Source: Enterobacter sichuanensis
GTDB taxonomy: Bacteria; Pseudomonadota; Gammaproteobacteria; Enterobacterales; Enterobacteriaceae
NCBI RefSeq assembly: GCF_002939185.1
Contig: NZ_POVL01000011.1
Location: forward strand, 1-64,000
Direction of reading: 5' to 3'
DNA length: 64,000 bases
This document shows, one piece after another, positions 49,941 through 59,937 of this stretch. The first letter of the stretch is position 1; the number at the start of each line of letters is the position of its first letter. A program made the translations under genes and the position numbers. The notes beneath the pieces are model-generated. The model did not search any database and was not told where the DNA came from. It saw nothing but the letters and a program-made list of their open reading frames with translations.

Positions 49941-52199
49941 ATGAGCGATATGGCAGAGCGCCTCGCGCTACATGAATTCACGGAAAACGCCTACCTGAAC
50001 TACTCCATGTACGTCATCATGGACAGGGCGTTGCCGTTTATCGGGGATGGCCTGAAGCCCGTACAGCGCCGCATCGTGTATGCGATGTCCGAACTGGGGC
50101 TGAATGCTACCGCCAAGTTCAAGAAATCCGCCCGTACCGTCGGTGACGTGCTGGGTAAATACCATCCGCACGGTGACAGCGCCTGTTATGAAGCAATGGT
50201 GCTGATGGCCCAGCCGTTCTCGTACCGCTATCCGCTGGTGGATGGTCAGGGGAACTGGGGGGCGCCGGACGATCCGAAATCCTTCGCGGCGATGCGTTAT
50301 ACCGAATCCCGTCTGTCTAAATATGCCGAAGTGCTGCTGGGCGAGCTGGGGCAGGGTACCGTTGACTGGGTGCCAAACTTCGACGGCACGCTGCAGGAGC
50401 CGAAGATGCTGCCTGCGCGTCTGCCGAACATCCTGCTGAACGGGACCACCGGTATCGCCGTTGGTATGGCGACGGACATTCCGCCGCACAACCTGCGTGA
50501 AGTGGCGAATGCCGCCATCACCCTGATTGAGCAACCGAAAACCTCGCTGGATGAGCTGCTGGATATCGTGCAGGGGCCGGACTTCCCGACCGAAGCCGAG
50601 ATCATCACCTCACGCGCGGAAATCCGTAAAATTTACCAGAACGGTCGCGGCTCCGTGCGCATGCGCGCGGTGTGGACCAAAGAGGACGGCGCCGTGGTGA
50701 TCACCGCGCTGCCGCATCAGGTCTCCGGTGCTAAAGTGCTGGAGCAGATCGCCGCCCAGATGCGCAACAAAAAGCTGCCGATGGTGGATGATCTGCGCGA
50801 CGAGTCCGACCACGAAAACCCGACCCGTCTGGTGATTGTGCCGCGCTCTAACCGTGTGGACATGGAGCAGGTGATGAACCACCTGTTTGCCACCACCGAT
50901 CTGGAAAAAAGCTACCGCATCAACCTGAACATGATTGGCCTCGACGGACGCCCGGCGGTGAAAAACCTGCTGGAGATCCTCACCGAATGGCTGACGTTCC
51001 GCCGCGATACGGTTCGCCGTCGTCTGAACCATCGTCTGGAGAAAGTGCTTAAACGCCTGCATATCCTCGAAGGTTTGCTGGTGGCGTTCCTCAATATCGA
51101 CGAGGTGATTGAGATCATCCGTACCGAGGACGAACCGAAACCTGCCCTGATGTCGCGTTTTGGCATCAGCGAAACCCAGGCCGAAGCGATCCTCGAACTG
51201 AAGCTGCGCCATCTCGCCAGACTGGAAGAGATGAAGATCCGCGGTGAGCAGAACGAGCTGGAAAAAGAGCGCGATCAGCTGCAGGCGATCCTCGCGTCCG
51301 AACGCAAGATGAATACCCTGCTGAAAAAAGAGCTGCAGGCCGATGCCGACGCGTTTGGTGACGACCGCCGTTCTCCGCTGCACGAGCGCGAAGAAGCGAA
51401 GGCGATGAACGAGCACGACATGCAGCCGTCCGAGCCGGTGACCATTGTCCTGTCGCAGAGCGGCTGGGTGCGCAGCGCCAAGGGGCACGATATCGACGCG
51501 CCGGGGCTCAGCTACAAGGCGGGCGACAGCTTCAAAGCGGCGGTGAAAGGTAAGAGCAACCAGCCGGTGGCGTTTATCGACTCCACCGGTCGCAGCTACG
51601 CCATCGACCCGATTACGCTGCCATCCGCGCGCGGGCAGGGCGAACCGCTGACCGGTAAGCTGACGCTGCCGCCGGGGGCGACGGTTGACCATATGCTGAT
51701 GGAAGCCGATGACCAGAAACTGCTGCTGGCCTCTGATGCGGGTTACGGCTTTATCTGTACCTTTAACGATCTGGTCTCGCGTAACCGTGCCGGTAAGGCG
51801 CTGATTAGCCTGCCGGACAACGCTCACGTGATGCCGCCGCTGGTGATCGAAAACGAAAGCGATATGCTGCTGGCGATCACCACCGCCGGACGAATGCTGA
51901 TGTTCCCGGTCAGCGATCTGCCGGAGCTGTCAAAAGGCAAGGGCAACAAGATCATCAACATCCCGTCGGCGGAAGCCGCGAAAGGCGCAGATGGCCTGGC
52001 GCACCTCTTCCTTCTGCCGCCGCAGAGCACGCTGACCATCCATGTCGGCAAGCGTAAAATCAAACTTCGTCCGGAAGAGCTGCAGAAAGTGGTGGGTGAG
52101 CGCGGTCGCCGCGGCTCGCTGATGCGCGGCCTGCAGCGTATCGACCGCGTGGAGATTGACTCTCCTGCACGCAGCTCCGCGGGTGACAGCGAAGAGTGA
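49941..52199 (+). CDS. parC: DNA topoisomerase IV subunit A
   Basis: 752 aa, E. coli length. It cuts and reseals DNA with catalytic Tyr120 (AAMRYTES). The quinolone-resistance region reads [14 protein letters not shown] with S80 and E84, i.e. wild type. The C-terminal beta-pinwheel (about 495-745) recognises DNA topology. It is separated from parE by the iron cassette and the ygiN-qseB segment, with the opposite of an operon arrangement. Confidence 0.98.
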   Translation: MSDMAERLALHEFTENAYLNYSMYVIMDRALPFIGDGLKPVQRRIVYAMSELGLNATAKFKKSARTVGDVLGKYHPHGDSACYEAMVLMAQPFSYRYPLVDGQGNWGAPDDPKSFAAMRYTESRLSKYAEVLLGELGQGTVDWVPNFDGTLQEPKMLPARLPNILLNGTTGIAVGMATDIPPHNLREVANAAITLIEQPKTSLDELLDIVQGPDFPTEAEIITSRAEIRKIYQNGRGSVRMRAVWTKEDGAVVITALPHQVSGAKVLEQIAAQMRNKKLPMVDDLRDESDHENPTRLVIVPRSNRVDMEQVMNHLFATTDLEKSYRINLNMIGLDGRPAVKNLLEILTEWLTFRRDTVRRRLNHRLEKVLKRLHILEGLLVAFLNIDEVIEIIRTEDEPKPALMSRFGISETQAEAILELKLRHLARLEEMKIRGEQNELEKERDQLQAILASERKMNTLLKKELQADADAFGDDRRSPLHEREEAKAMNEHDMQPSEPVTIVLSQSGWVRSAKGHDIDAPGLSYKAGDSFKAAVKGKSNQPVAFIDSTGRSYAIDPITLPSARGQGEPLTGKLTLPPGATVDHMLMEADDQKLLLASDAGYGFICTFNDLVSRNRAGKALISLPDNAHVMPPLVIENESDMLLAITTAGRMLMFPVSDLPELSKGKGNKIINIPSAEAAKGADGLAHLFLLPPQSTLTIHVGKRKIKLRPEELQKVVGERGRRGSLMRGLQRIDRVEIDSPARSSAGDSEE

Positions 52200-52362
52200 T
52201 GTCGTGATATCCCCCTCTGTCCGGAGGGGGAATTTCAATAAAATTTCCCGTAAAATCGTTGTTAATTCGTGCGTTGCGATTAACAATACGCGCTCGTAAT
52301 AAAGTCCTTACCTGGCCACAGGTGAAGTATAATTGTCAGCTGTCAGGGCTTCAGAGGTCGCT

Positions 52363-53100
52363 ATGCTATACATTGTTCGTCTCATTCTTACCGTTATCTA
52401 CTGCATTCTGGTCTGTGTTTTCGGCTCTGTTTATTGCCTGTTCAGCCCGCGTAATCCGAAGCATGTTGCCACTTTTGGTCATATGTTCGGTCGTCTGGCG
52501 CCACTGTTCGGTCTGAAGGTTGAAAAACGTCTGCCTGAAGGGGCGGAGAATTTCGGTAACGCCATCTATATCGCTAACCATCAGAACAACTACGATATGG
52601 TGACGGCCTCCAATATTGTCCTTCCGCCGACCGTGACGGTGGGGAAAAAAAGCCTGCTGTGGATCCCGTTTTTCGGTCAGCTGTACTGGCTTACCGGCAA
52701 CCTGCTGATCGACCGTAATAACCGTGCAAAAGCGCACAGCACCATTGCGGAAGTGGTGAACCATTTTAAAAAGCGCAAAATCTCAATCTGGATGTTCCCG
52801 GAAGGAACGCGCAGCCGCGGCCGTGGCCTGCTGCCGTTTAAAACCGGGGCGTTTCATGCCGCAATTGCGGCAGGTGTTCCAATTATTCCTGTGTGCGTTT
52901 CCAATACTTCTAATAAGATTAATCTTAACCGCCTGAATAACGGGCTGGTGATTGTCGAGATGTTGCCACCCGTTGATACCAGCAAATACGGTAAAGATCA
53001 GGTGCGCGAGCTGGCAGCACACTGCCGCGAGCTGATGGCTCAGCATATTGCGCTGCTCGACAAAGAAGTCGCAGAGAGAGAAGCCGCCGGTAAGATTTAA
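52363..53100 (+). CDS. plsC: 1-acyl-sn-glycerol-3-phosphate acyltransferase
   Basis: 245 aa. It adds the second acyl chain to make phosphatidic acid at the inner membrane. The H-x4-D catalytic motif is NHQNNYDM (H73, D78), and the glycerophosphate-binding motif is FPEGTRSRG. The start MLYIVRLIL at 52363 matches E. coli; a ten-codon extension is unlikely. ftsP follows 58 bp later. Confidence 0.97.
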   Translation: MLYIVRLILTVIYCILVCVFGSVYCLFSPRNPKHVATFGHMFGRLAPLFGLKVEKRLPEGAENFGNAIYIANHQNNYDMVTASNIVLPPTVTVGKKSLLWIPFFGQLYWLTGNLLIDRNNRAKAHSTIAEVVNHFKKRKISIWMFPEGTRSRGRGLLPFKTGAFHAAIAAGVPIIPVCVSNTSNKINLNRLNNGLVIVEMLPPVDTSKYGKDQVRELAAHCRELMAQHIALLDKEVAEREAAGKI

Positions 53101-53158
53101 CCCGGCGTTGAAGGGAAAACGAATTCCCGCGTTGTTAGTCGTTTCAGATGGAGCTTAT

Positions 53159-54571
53159 ATGTCACTCAGTCGGCGTCAGTTTATTCAGGCTTCGGGGATC
53201 GCCCTTTGTGCGGGTGCGATGCCGCTGACAGCCAGCGCCGCCGGGCAGCAGCCGCCGCTGCCCATTCCGCCGTTGATTGAATCCCGTCGCGGTCAGCCGC
53301 TTTTCCTGACGCTGCAGCGCAGCCACTGGTCCTTTACCCAGGGAACCCGCGCGCCGGTCTGGGGCATTAACGGACGTTACCTTGGGCCGACCATCCGCGT
53401 TTGGAATGGCGATGACGTTAAGCTCATCTACAGCAACCGTACGTCTGAAAATGTCGCCATGACCATCAGCGGTTTACAGGTTCCGGGTCCGTTGATTGGC
53501 GGCGCGGCGCGCATGATGTCGCCTAACGCCGACTGGGCGCCGGTGCTGCCGATCCGTCAGAGCGCGGCCACCCTGTGGTACCACGCCAACACCCCTAACC
53601 GTACGGCGCAGCAGGTCTATAACGGCCTGGCCGGTATGTGGCTGGTGGAAGATGAGGTCAGTAAATCTCTGCCGATCCCGAACCACTACGGTGTGGACGA
53701 CTTCCCGATTATTATCCAGGACAAACGTCTGGATAACTTCGGTACGCCGGAATACAGCGAGCCGGGCAGCGGTGGCTTTGTGGGCGATACGCTGCTGGTC
53801 AACGGCGCACAAAGCCCTTACGTAGAAGTCTCGCGCGGCTGGGTACGCCTGCGTCTGCTCAACGCTTCTAACTCGCGCCGCTATCAGCTCCAGATGAGCG
53901 ATGGCCGTCCGCTGCACGTCATCTCCGGCGATCAGGGCTTTTTACCGGCACCGGTGTCCGTTAAACAGCTGGCCCTCTCGCCGGGTGAGCGCCGCGAAAT
54001 CCTCATTGATATGACCAACGGGGATGAAGTTTCTGTCACCTGCGGCGAAGCGGCGAGCATTGTGGACCGTATTCGCGGGTTCTTTGAGCCGTCGAGTATT
54101 CTGGTTTCCACCCTGGTGCTGACCCTGCGCCCAACCGGCCTGCTGCCGCTGGTGACCGACAGCCTGCCCATGCGCCTGCTGCCGCAGGAGATCATGAGCG
54201 GTTCGCCGGTGCGCAGCCGGGATATCAGCCTGGGCGACGATCCGGGCATCAACGGCGCGCTGTGGGACGTCAACCGTATCGACATTACCGCGCAGCAGGG
54301 CACCTGGGAGCGCTGGATTGTTCGCTCGGACATGCCGCAGTCGTTCCATATTGAAGGCGTGTCATTCCTGATCCGCAACGTGAACGGTGCGATGCCGTTC
54401 CCGGAAGACCGCGGCTGGAAAGATACCGTCTGGGTGGATGGTCAGGTTGAACTGCTCGTCTACTATGGTCAGCCTTCGTGGCCGCACTTCCCGTTCCTGT
54501 TCCACAGCCAGACGCTGGAGATGATGGACAGGGGCTCCGTGGGGCAAATGCTGATCAATCCTGCGCCATAA
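53159..54571 (+). CDS. ftsP: Cell division protein FtsP (SufI)
   Basis: 470 aa, multicopper-oxidase fold without the copper ligands. A Tat signal MSLSRRQFIQASGIALCAGAMPLTASA carries the SRRQF twin-arginine motif. It protects the divisome under stress in the periplasm of E. coli. ATG at 53159 has GGAG eight bases upstream; the longer frame overlaps plsC and is rejected. A terminator separates it from the convergent TrkH-like gene. Confidence 0.97.
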   Translation: MSLSRRQFIQASGIALCAGAMPLTASAAGQQPPLPIPPLIESRRGQPLFLTLQRSHWSFTQGTRAPVWGINGRYLGPTIRVWNGDDVKLIYSNRTSENVAMTISGLQVPGPLIGGAARMMSPNADWAPVLPIRQSAATLWYHANTPNRTAQQVYNGLAGMWLVEDEVSKSLPIPNHYGVDDFPIIIQDKRLDNFGTPEYSEPGSGGFVGDTLLVNGAQSPYVEVSRGWVRLRLLNASNSRRYQLQMSDGRPLHVISGDQGFLPAPVSVKQLALSPGERREILIDMTNGDEVSVTCGEAASIVDRIRGFFEPSSILVSTLVLTLRPTGLLPLVTDSLPMRLLPQEIMSGSPVRSRDISLGDDPGINGALWDVNRIDITAQQGTWERWIVRSDMPQSFHIEGVSFLIRNVNGAMPFPEDRGWKDTVWVDGQVELLVYYGQPSWPHFPFLFHSQTLEMMDRGSVGQMLINPAP

Positions 54572-54577
54572 CCTCTG

Positions 54578-54604
54578 ACATTCCCGGTTCGCCGGGAATG
54601 TTTT
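54578..54604. terminator. Terminator behind ftsP
   Basis: ACATTCCCGG pairs with CCGGGAATGT around TTCG, then TTT. It ends at the last codons of the convergent TrkH-like gene. Confidence 0.85.
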
Positions 54605-56078
54605 AAGCCCGCCAGAAAAAGCGCGAAAACAGAATCAGCACCGGATAAATTTCCAGACGTCCTAAGATCATCGCCGCGCACATCAACAGCTTAGCCCCTT
54701 CTGTTAACGTCCCAAAGGTTGAGGCTGTTTCGCCAAAGCCCAACCCCATGTTGTTGATACAGGCGGCAACCGTCGCGAATGACGTAAACAGGTCGTAGCC
54801 CATGAGATTGAGTGCCCAGACGAAAAAGCCCGTAATCATCACGTAGAGAAAGAAGAAGCTCCATACCGATCTCAGGACGCGCTCATTCACTACGCTGTTG
54901 CCAACCTTGATGCTCAGCAGCGCCCGCGGATGCGCCAGCTGATTCATCTCCTGAATGCTCTGTTTGAACATAATCAGAAAACGCAGGGCCTTGATCCCGC
55001 CGCAGGTCGAGCCTACGCAGCCGCCAAAAAAGCTGGCGCTCAATAGCAGGAAAATGGTGTGCGCAGGCCAGTGGGCATAATCCGCTGTTGAAAGGCCGTT
55101 ATCGGTCATCATCGAACTGGCAAGGAAGAAGGCGTGCACCAGGCTATCCGTGGCGCCATACATCCCGGCGTGCCAGACTTGCCAGGCGGTGATAAGAATA
55201 ATCACCCCAGCGCTGCTCAGAAAGAATTTGACCTCCGGGCTGCGACGAATCGGCTTAAGCGTGCGTCTGGCAATAGCAACATACCAGAGCGTGAAGTTGA
55301 AGGCGGAGAGCAAGGAAAACGCACCGGCGACCAGCTCAATCGCGTGGCTGTCATAAAAACCGATGCTTTCGCTGCGGGTTGAAAATCCCCCCAACGATAC
55401 GGTTGAAAGCCCGTGACAGACTGCGTCAAAAAAGGACATTCCCGCCAGCCAGTAGGCCAGGGTACAGGCCACCCCCAGCGCTAAGTACGTTACCCACAGC
55501 GTGCGTGCGGTATCGGCGAGCCGGGGCGTCAGGCGTTCCTCTTTAAACGGCCCCGGCATTTCTGACTGGTACAGCTTCATGCCACCGATGCCCAGCAGCG
55601 GCAGAACCGCGACGGCCAGCACAATAACGCCTAACCCGCCTATGAAATTGAGCTGTGCGCGGTAATAAAGGTAGGACTTAGGCAGGGCGCTAACGTCCCC
55701 GATGACCGTGGCGCCCGTGGTGGTGATCCCGGAAACCCCTTCAAAGAGCGCGTCAGCAAAGGAGAGCTGCAGGCCGTCATCCATCCATAACGGCATGGCG
55801 CTAATGAATGAGAACAGCAGCCAGAACAGGACGATAATGACAAAACCGTCGCGGGTACGCAGCTGTATACCGGCGTGACGGGTGGCCCGCCAGGCCATCC
55901 CACCGAGGCTGAAAAAGGTCAAAAAGGTGGTCAAAAACGCAAAGTAGGTTCGCTCTTTGTTCAGCAGAGCGATCACCATCGGCGGCAGCATGGAGAGGCT
56001 GTACAGCAGCACCAGAAAACCACAGAGGTGAAGGACCACCCGCAGTTGGGAGACATGTAACGAATCGTTGGGCTTCAC
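54603..56078 (-). CDS. TrkH-family potassium transporter, additional paralogue
   Basis: 491 aa from GTG 56078 (GGAG seven bases upstream; a GTG seven codons earlier is also possible). About ten to twelve membrane segments with four pore loops: GITTTGATV, STVSLGGFST, MTDNGLSTAD and INNMGLGFG, each giving a K-selective Gly. It also has the GGLGVIVLAVAVLPLLGIGG stretch. Similar to TrkH, but it lies between ftsP and ygiQ, away from the usual trkH place beside fadB/yigZ, and E. coli has no such gene here. It would need a TrkA-type regulatory subunit coded elsewhere. Confidence 0.88.
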   Translation of the reverse strand: MKPNDSLHVSQLRVVLHLCGFLVLLYSLSMLPPMVIALLNKERTYFAFLTTFLTFFSLGGMAWRATRHAGIQLRTRDGFVIIVLFWLLFSFISAMPLWMDDGLQLSFADALFEGVSGITTTGATVIGDVSALPKSYLYYRAQLNFIGGLGVIVLAVAVLPLLGIGGMKLYQSEMPGPFKEERLTPRLADTARTLWVTYLALGVACTLAYWLAGMSFFDAVCHGLSTVSLGGFSTRSESIGFYDSHAIELVAGAFSLLSAFNFTLWYVAIARRTLKPIRRSPEVKFFLSSAGVIILITAWQVWHAGMYGATDSLVHAFFLASSMMTDNGLSTADYAHWPAHTIFLLLSASFFGGCVGSTCGGIKALRFLIMFKQSIQEMNQLAHPRALLSIKVGNSVVNERVLRSVWSFFFLYVMITGFFVWALNLMGYDLFTSFATVAACINNMGLGFGETASTFGTLTEGAKLLMCAAMILGRLEIYPVLILFSRFFWRA

Positions 56079-56277
56079 AGGTGAGCTCCGCGCAAACACG
56101 TATTCCGGGGCAAATCACCGGAAAATATAGTGAATATTATGATTCAAAATTATCAGGGCGGCGTATTTTAACGACTTCTGCGAATATCTGCCTGCTTGCT
56201 GCATCCTTTTCTTCAAATCTGGCGGATGAACAGCGTATAATCCGGCTCCTTTTGTCTATTTTTTCTTCGGAAGCATT

Positions 56278-58452
56278 ATGAGCGCAATTTCCCTGATCCA
56301 GCCGGATCGTGACCTCTTCTCCTGGCCCCAGTACTGGGCGGCCTGCTTTGGACCGGCGCCGTTCCTGCCGATGTCCCGGGAAGAGATGGACCAACTGGGC
56401 TGGGACAGCTGCGATATCATTCTGGTCACGGGCGATGCCTACGTTGACCACCCGAGCTTCGGCATGGCCATCTGCGGCCGTATGCTTGAAGCGCAGGGCT
56501 TCCGCGTGGGGATCATCTCCCAGCCTGACTGGAACAGCAAAGACGACTTTATGCGTCTGGGTAAACCCAACCTGTTCTTCGGCGTGACCGCAGGCAACAT
56601 GGACTCGATGATTAACCGCTATACCGCCGACCGTAAGCTGCGTCATGACGATGCCTACACCCCGGATAACGTAGCGGGTAAACGTCCTGACCGTGCCACG
56701 CTGGTCTATACCCAGCGCTGCAAAGAAGCCTGGAAAGACGTGCCGGTGATCCTGGGCGGCATCGAGGCGAGCCTGCGCCGCACCGCGCACTACGACTACT
56801 GGTCAGATACCGTGCGCCGTTCGGTGCTGGTGGATTCCAAAGCCGACATGCTGATTTACGGTAACGGTGAGCGTCCGCTGGTGGAAGTGGCGCACCGTCT
56901 GTCGCAGGGCGAGCCGGTGAGCAGCATCCGCGACGTGCGCAATACCGCGATCATGGTGAAAGAGGCGCTGCCAGGCTGGAGCGGGGTGGATTCCCGCATC
57001 ATCGATATGCCGGGCAAAATCGACCCGATCCCCCACCCATATGGTGAAGATCTGCCGTGTGCCGATAACAAGCCGGTAGAGCCAAAGAAGGCGGAGGCAA
57101 AGGCGATCGTCGTTCAGCCGCCGCGCCCGAAACCGTGGGAAAAAACCTATGTGCTGCTGCCGTCCTACGAGAAGGTGAAAGCCGACAAGGTGCTCTACGC
57201 GCACGCGTCCCGTATTCTGCACCATGAAACCAACCCGGGTTGTGCCCGCGCCCTGATGCAGAAGCACGGCGAGCGCTTTATCTGGATCAACCCGCCGGCG
57301 ATCCCGCTCTCCACGGAAGAGATGGACAGCGTCTTCGCGCTGCCTTACAAGCGCGTGCCGCACCCGGCGTACGGCAACGCCCGTATCCCGGCGTATGAGA
57401 TGATCCGCTTCTCAATCAACATCATGCGCGGCTGCTTCGGGGGCTGCTCCTTCTGCTCCATTACCGAGCACGAAGGACGTATTATTCAGAGCCGCTCTGA
57501 AGATTCGATCATCAATGAGATCGAAGCCATTCGCGACACCGTACCGGGCTTTACCGGCGTGATTTCCGACCTTGGCGGCCCAACCGCCAACATGTATATG
57601 CTGCGCTGTAAGTCGCCGCGCGCGGAGCAGACCTGCCGCCGCCTGTCGTGCGTCTATCCGGATATCTGTCAGCACATGGACACCAACCACGAGCCGACGA
57701 TCAACCTCTACCGCCGCGCGCGTGATCTGAAAGGCATCAAGAAGATCCTGATCGCTTCCGGGGTACGTTACGATATCGCTGTGGAAGATCCGCGCTACAT
57801 CAAAGAGCTGGCGACGCACCACGTGGGTGGCTATCTGAAGATTGCGCCGGAGCACACCGAAGAAGGCCCGCTGTCGAAGATGATGAAGCCGGGCATGGGC
57901 AGCTACGACCGCTTTAAAGAGCTGTTCGACACCTACTCGAAGCAGGCGGGCAAAGAGCAGTATCTGATCCCATATTTCATCTCGGCGCACCCTGGCACGC
58001 GTGATGAGGATATGGTGAACCTGGCGCTGTGGCTGAAGCAGCGTCGCTTCCGTCTGGATCAGGTGCAGAACTTCTATCCTTCACCGCTCGCCAACTCGAC
58101 GACCATGTATTACACCGGCAAAAACCCGCTGAGTAAGATTGGCTATAAGAGTGAAGAGGTGGTGGTGCCGAAAGGGGATAAACAGCGTCGTCTGCACAAA
58201 GCGCTGCTGCGTTATCACGATCCGAAAAACTGGCCGCTGATCCGTCAGGCGCTGGAAGAGATGGGCAAAAAGCACCTGATCGGCTCGCGCCGCGACTGCC
58301 TGGTGCCGGCGCCTACGCTTGAGGAGATGCGCGAAGCGCGTCGCCAGAACCGCAATACGCGCCCGGCGCTGACCAAGCACACGCCGATTGTGCATCAGCG
58401 TTCGAACGGTGGGGCGGGAACGAAGAAAAACGTAAAACGTAAGAGCGGCTAG
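56278..58452 (+). CDS. ygiQ: Radical SAM protein YgiQ
   Basis: 724 aa. An N-terminal domain (about 1-330) leads to the radical SAM core with [11 protein letters not shown] (C-x3-C-x2-C) near residue 384. The C-terminal tail is basic and Gly/Asn/Arg-rich (KKNVKRKSG). Of the B12-binding-like UPF0313 family; substrate unknown. Convergent-free, with a BIME behind it. Confidence 0.94.
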   Translation: MSAISLIQPDRDLFSWPQYWAACFGPAPFLPMSREEMDQLGWDSCDIILVTGDAYVDHPSFGMAICGRMLEAQGFRVGIISQPDWNSKDDFMRLGKPNLFFGVTAGNMDSMINRYTADRKLRHDDAYTPDNVAGKRPDRATLVYTQRCKEAWKDVPVILGGIEASLRRTAHYDYWSDTVRRSVLVDSKADMLIYGNGERPLVEVAHRLSQGEPVSSIRDVRNTAIMVKEALPGWSGVDSRIIDMPGKIDPIPHPYGEDLPCADNKPVEPKKAEAKAIVVQPPRPKPWEKTYVLLPSYEKVKADKVLYAHASRILHHETNPGCARALMQKHGERFIWINPPAIPLSTEEMDSVFALPYKRVPHPAYGNARIPAYEMIRFSINIMRGCFGGCSFCSITEHEGRIIQSRSEDSIINEIEAIRDTVPGFTGVISDLGGPTANMYMLRCKSPRAEQTCRRLSCVYPDICQHMDTNHEPTINLYRRARDLKGIKKILIASGVRYDIAVEDPRYIKELATHHVGGYLKIAPEHTEEGPLSKMMKPGMGSYDRFKELFDTYSKQAGKEQYLIPYFISAHPGTRDEDMVNLALWLKQRRFRLDQVQNFYPSPLANSTTMYYTGKNPLSKIGYKSEEVVVPKGDKQRRLHKALLRYHDPKNWPLIRQALEEMGKKHLIGSRRDCLVPAPTLEEMREARRQNRNTRPALTKHTPIVHQRSNGGAGTKKNVKRKSG

Positions 58453-58459
58453 ACATATT

Positions 58460-58537
58460 GCCCGGTGGCGCTGCGCTTACCGGGCCTACAGTTCAGCGCG
58501 TAGGCCGGGTAAGGCGCAGACGCCACCCGGCTTTTTT
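58460..58537. repeat. BIME behind ygiQ
   Basis: REP 58460-58485 and inverted REP 58504-58531; the second is followed by TTTTTT and could terminate ygiQ transcription. Confidence 0.85.
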
Positions 58538-58561
58538 CTGCATAAGAGCAGGAGGCCCAAC

Positions 58562-58963
58562 ATGAAAATAATGAAGTTAACGGGAGCGATGCTGATTGGC
58601 CTGACGTTAAGCGGTTGTGTAATGCACCGCCAGACACAGCCAGAAGTGGAAGGACGTCTTATCGACAGCGCAGGTAAGCCAGTCCCGGGCGCTAAAATAA
58701 CATTAGAGAGGGAGCAAACGCTTTCTGACGACAACGGTCGTTTTGCTTTTCAGAGCCAGCATGAGTGGATCTTCTTTCTGCCAATAGGTCCGATGGACTG
58801 GATTTATCGCACCCCGCTCCAGATAAGTGTCAACGGAAAGGAATATGAAGCAGAAGCAGGCGGCGGTCTCGGCGGACCACATGAACTTGAAGGGAAAGCG
58901 TTTAACGTTATTTGCACCTTGCCTGACCTCCCCGGAGAAGCGAGATGTCAGTCCGGTTTATAG
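58562..58963 (+). CDS. Small lipoprotein, carboxypeptidase-regulatory-like fold
   Basis: 133 aa. Signal MKIMKLTGAMLIGLTLSGC has a clean lipobox (LSGC, Cys19). The mature part starts with VEGRLIDSAGKPVPGAKITLEREQTLSDDNGRFAF, a pattern of the carboxypeptidase regulatory-like/transthyretin-type beta fold. The rest contains WIFFLPIGPMDWIYRTP, of no family I know. A +2 residue Val suggests outer-membrane sorting. AGGAGG lies six bases before the ATG. Single gene flanked by a BIME and a terminator. Function unknown. Confidence 0.85.
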   Translation: MKIMKLTGAMLIGLTLSGCVMHRQTQPEVEGRLIDSAGKPVPGAKITLEREQTLSDDNGRFAFQSQHEWIFFLPIGPMDWIYRTPLQISVNGKEYEAEAGGGLGGPHELEGKAFNVICTLPDLPGEARCQSGL

Positions 58964-58966
58964 ATT

Positions 58967-58999
58967 AAAACGAGCCCGGTGTAAGATCGGGCTCGTTTT
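58967..58999. terminator. Terminator between the lipoprotein gene and dkgA
   Basis: AAAACGAGCCCG pairs with CGGGCTCGTTTT across a 9-base loop. Symmetric A and T runs; serves both convergent genes. Confidence 0.9.
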
Positions 59000-59004
59000 A
59001 GGTA

Positions 59005-59832
59005 TTACCCGCCAAACTGATCCGGATCCGGCCCTAAACGTTTCCCCTTATCCAGCTTCGCAATCTCACCCAGTTCATCTTTGTCCAGGCGGAAATCCCA
59101 GACGTCGAAGTTCTCGGCGATGCGCGATGGCGTGACCGATTTCGGGATCACCACCAGGCCGTTGTCCAGGTGCCAGCGAATGACAACCTGCGCCGGGGTT
59201 TTGCCGTATTTATCCGCCAGATCGCGGATAATTTTCTGGTCGAACACCCCCTCGCCGCCCTGAGCCAGCGGGCTCCAGGATTCGGTCTGGATTTTGTGCG
59301 TGGCGTTCCAGGCGTGAAGCTGGCGCTGCTGCATCAGCGGGTGCAGCTCGATCTGGTTAATCACCGGCGCGACGCCCGTTTCGTCTATCAGCCGCTGCAG
59401 GTGATGCACCTGGAAGTTACAGACGCCGATGCTTTTCACCAGCCCCTCTTTCTGCAGTTCAATCATCCCTTTCCAGGCGTCAACGTAATGGTCGATAGCC
59501 GGAACCGGCCAGTGCATCAAATACAGGTCGACGAAATCAAGCTGGAGTTTCTCCAGGCTCTCCTGCAGCGCTTCGCGCGGGCGCTTTTGATCGTCGTTCC
59601 AGAGTTTTGTGGTGATAAATAACTCATCGCGAGGGACACCGGCGCTGGTCAGAGCCTTACCCACGCCGTCCTCATTTTTATACGCGGCGGCGGTATCAAT
59701 CGACCGATAGCCGACTTCCAGGGCCTTATGAATGGCGGAGACGACCTCGTCGTTACCGGCTTTCCATACACCTAGCCCCAACTGGGGCATCACGTTGCCG
59801 TCCTGCAGCTTGATTACGGTTTGGTTTGCCAT
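59005..59832 (-). CDS. dkgA: 2,5-didehydrogluconate/methylglyoxal reductase A
   Basis: 275 aa, aldo-keto reductase. Catalytic tetrad D46, Y51, K76 and H107 in SIDTAAAYKNE, TTKLW and LYLMHWPVP. It uses NADPH to reduce 2,5-diketogluconate, methylglyoxal and similar carbonyls. ATG at 59832 has AGGAGG before it; the frame extends 33 codons upstream without support. Operon with yqhD, 105 bp upstream, as in E. coli. Confidence 0.96.
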   Translation of the reverse strand: MANQTVIKLQDGNVMPQLGLGVWKAGNDEVVSAIHKALEVGYRSIDTAAAYKNEDGVGKALTSAGVPRDELFITTKLWNDDQKRPREALQESLEKLQLDFVDLYLMHWPVPAIDHYVDAWKGMIELQKEGLVKSIGVCNFQVHHLQRLIDETGVAPVINQIELHPLMQQRQLHAWNATHKIQTESWSPLAQGGEGVFDQKIIRDLADKYGKTPAQVVIRWHLDNGLVVIPKSVTPSRIAENFDVWDFRLDKDELGEIAKLDKGKRLGPDPDQFGG

Positions 59833-59937
59833 TTTTCCTCCTTCAGGTGCGCATCGCCGGAGAGGAACTCCGGCGATGGGGTGTGCATTAAGTCTGGACG
59901 AAATGTCAAAAAACGAAAGTCGGAGGGACAAAAACGC

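Noticed and set aside
50180-50192. Possible fluoroquinolone-resistance change in parC
   Set aside because: S80 and E84 are both wild type.
50610-51827. A 405-codon open frame on the minus strand
   Set aside because: Antisense to parC, which is complete and unmistakable.
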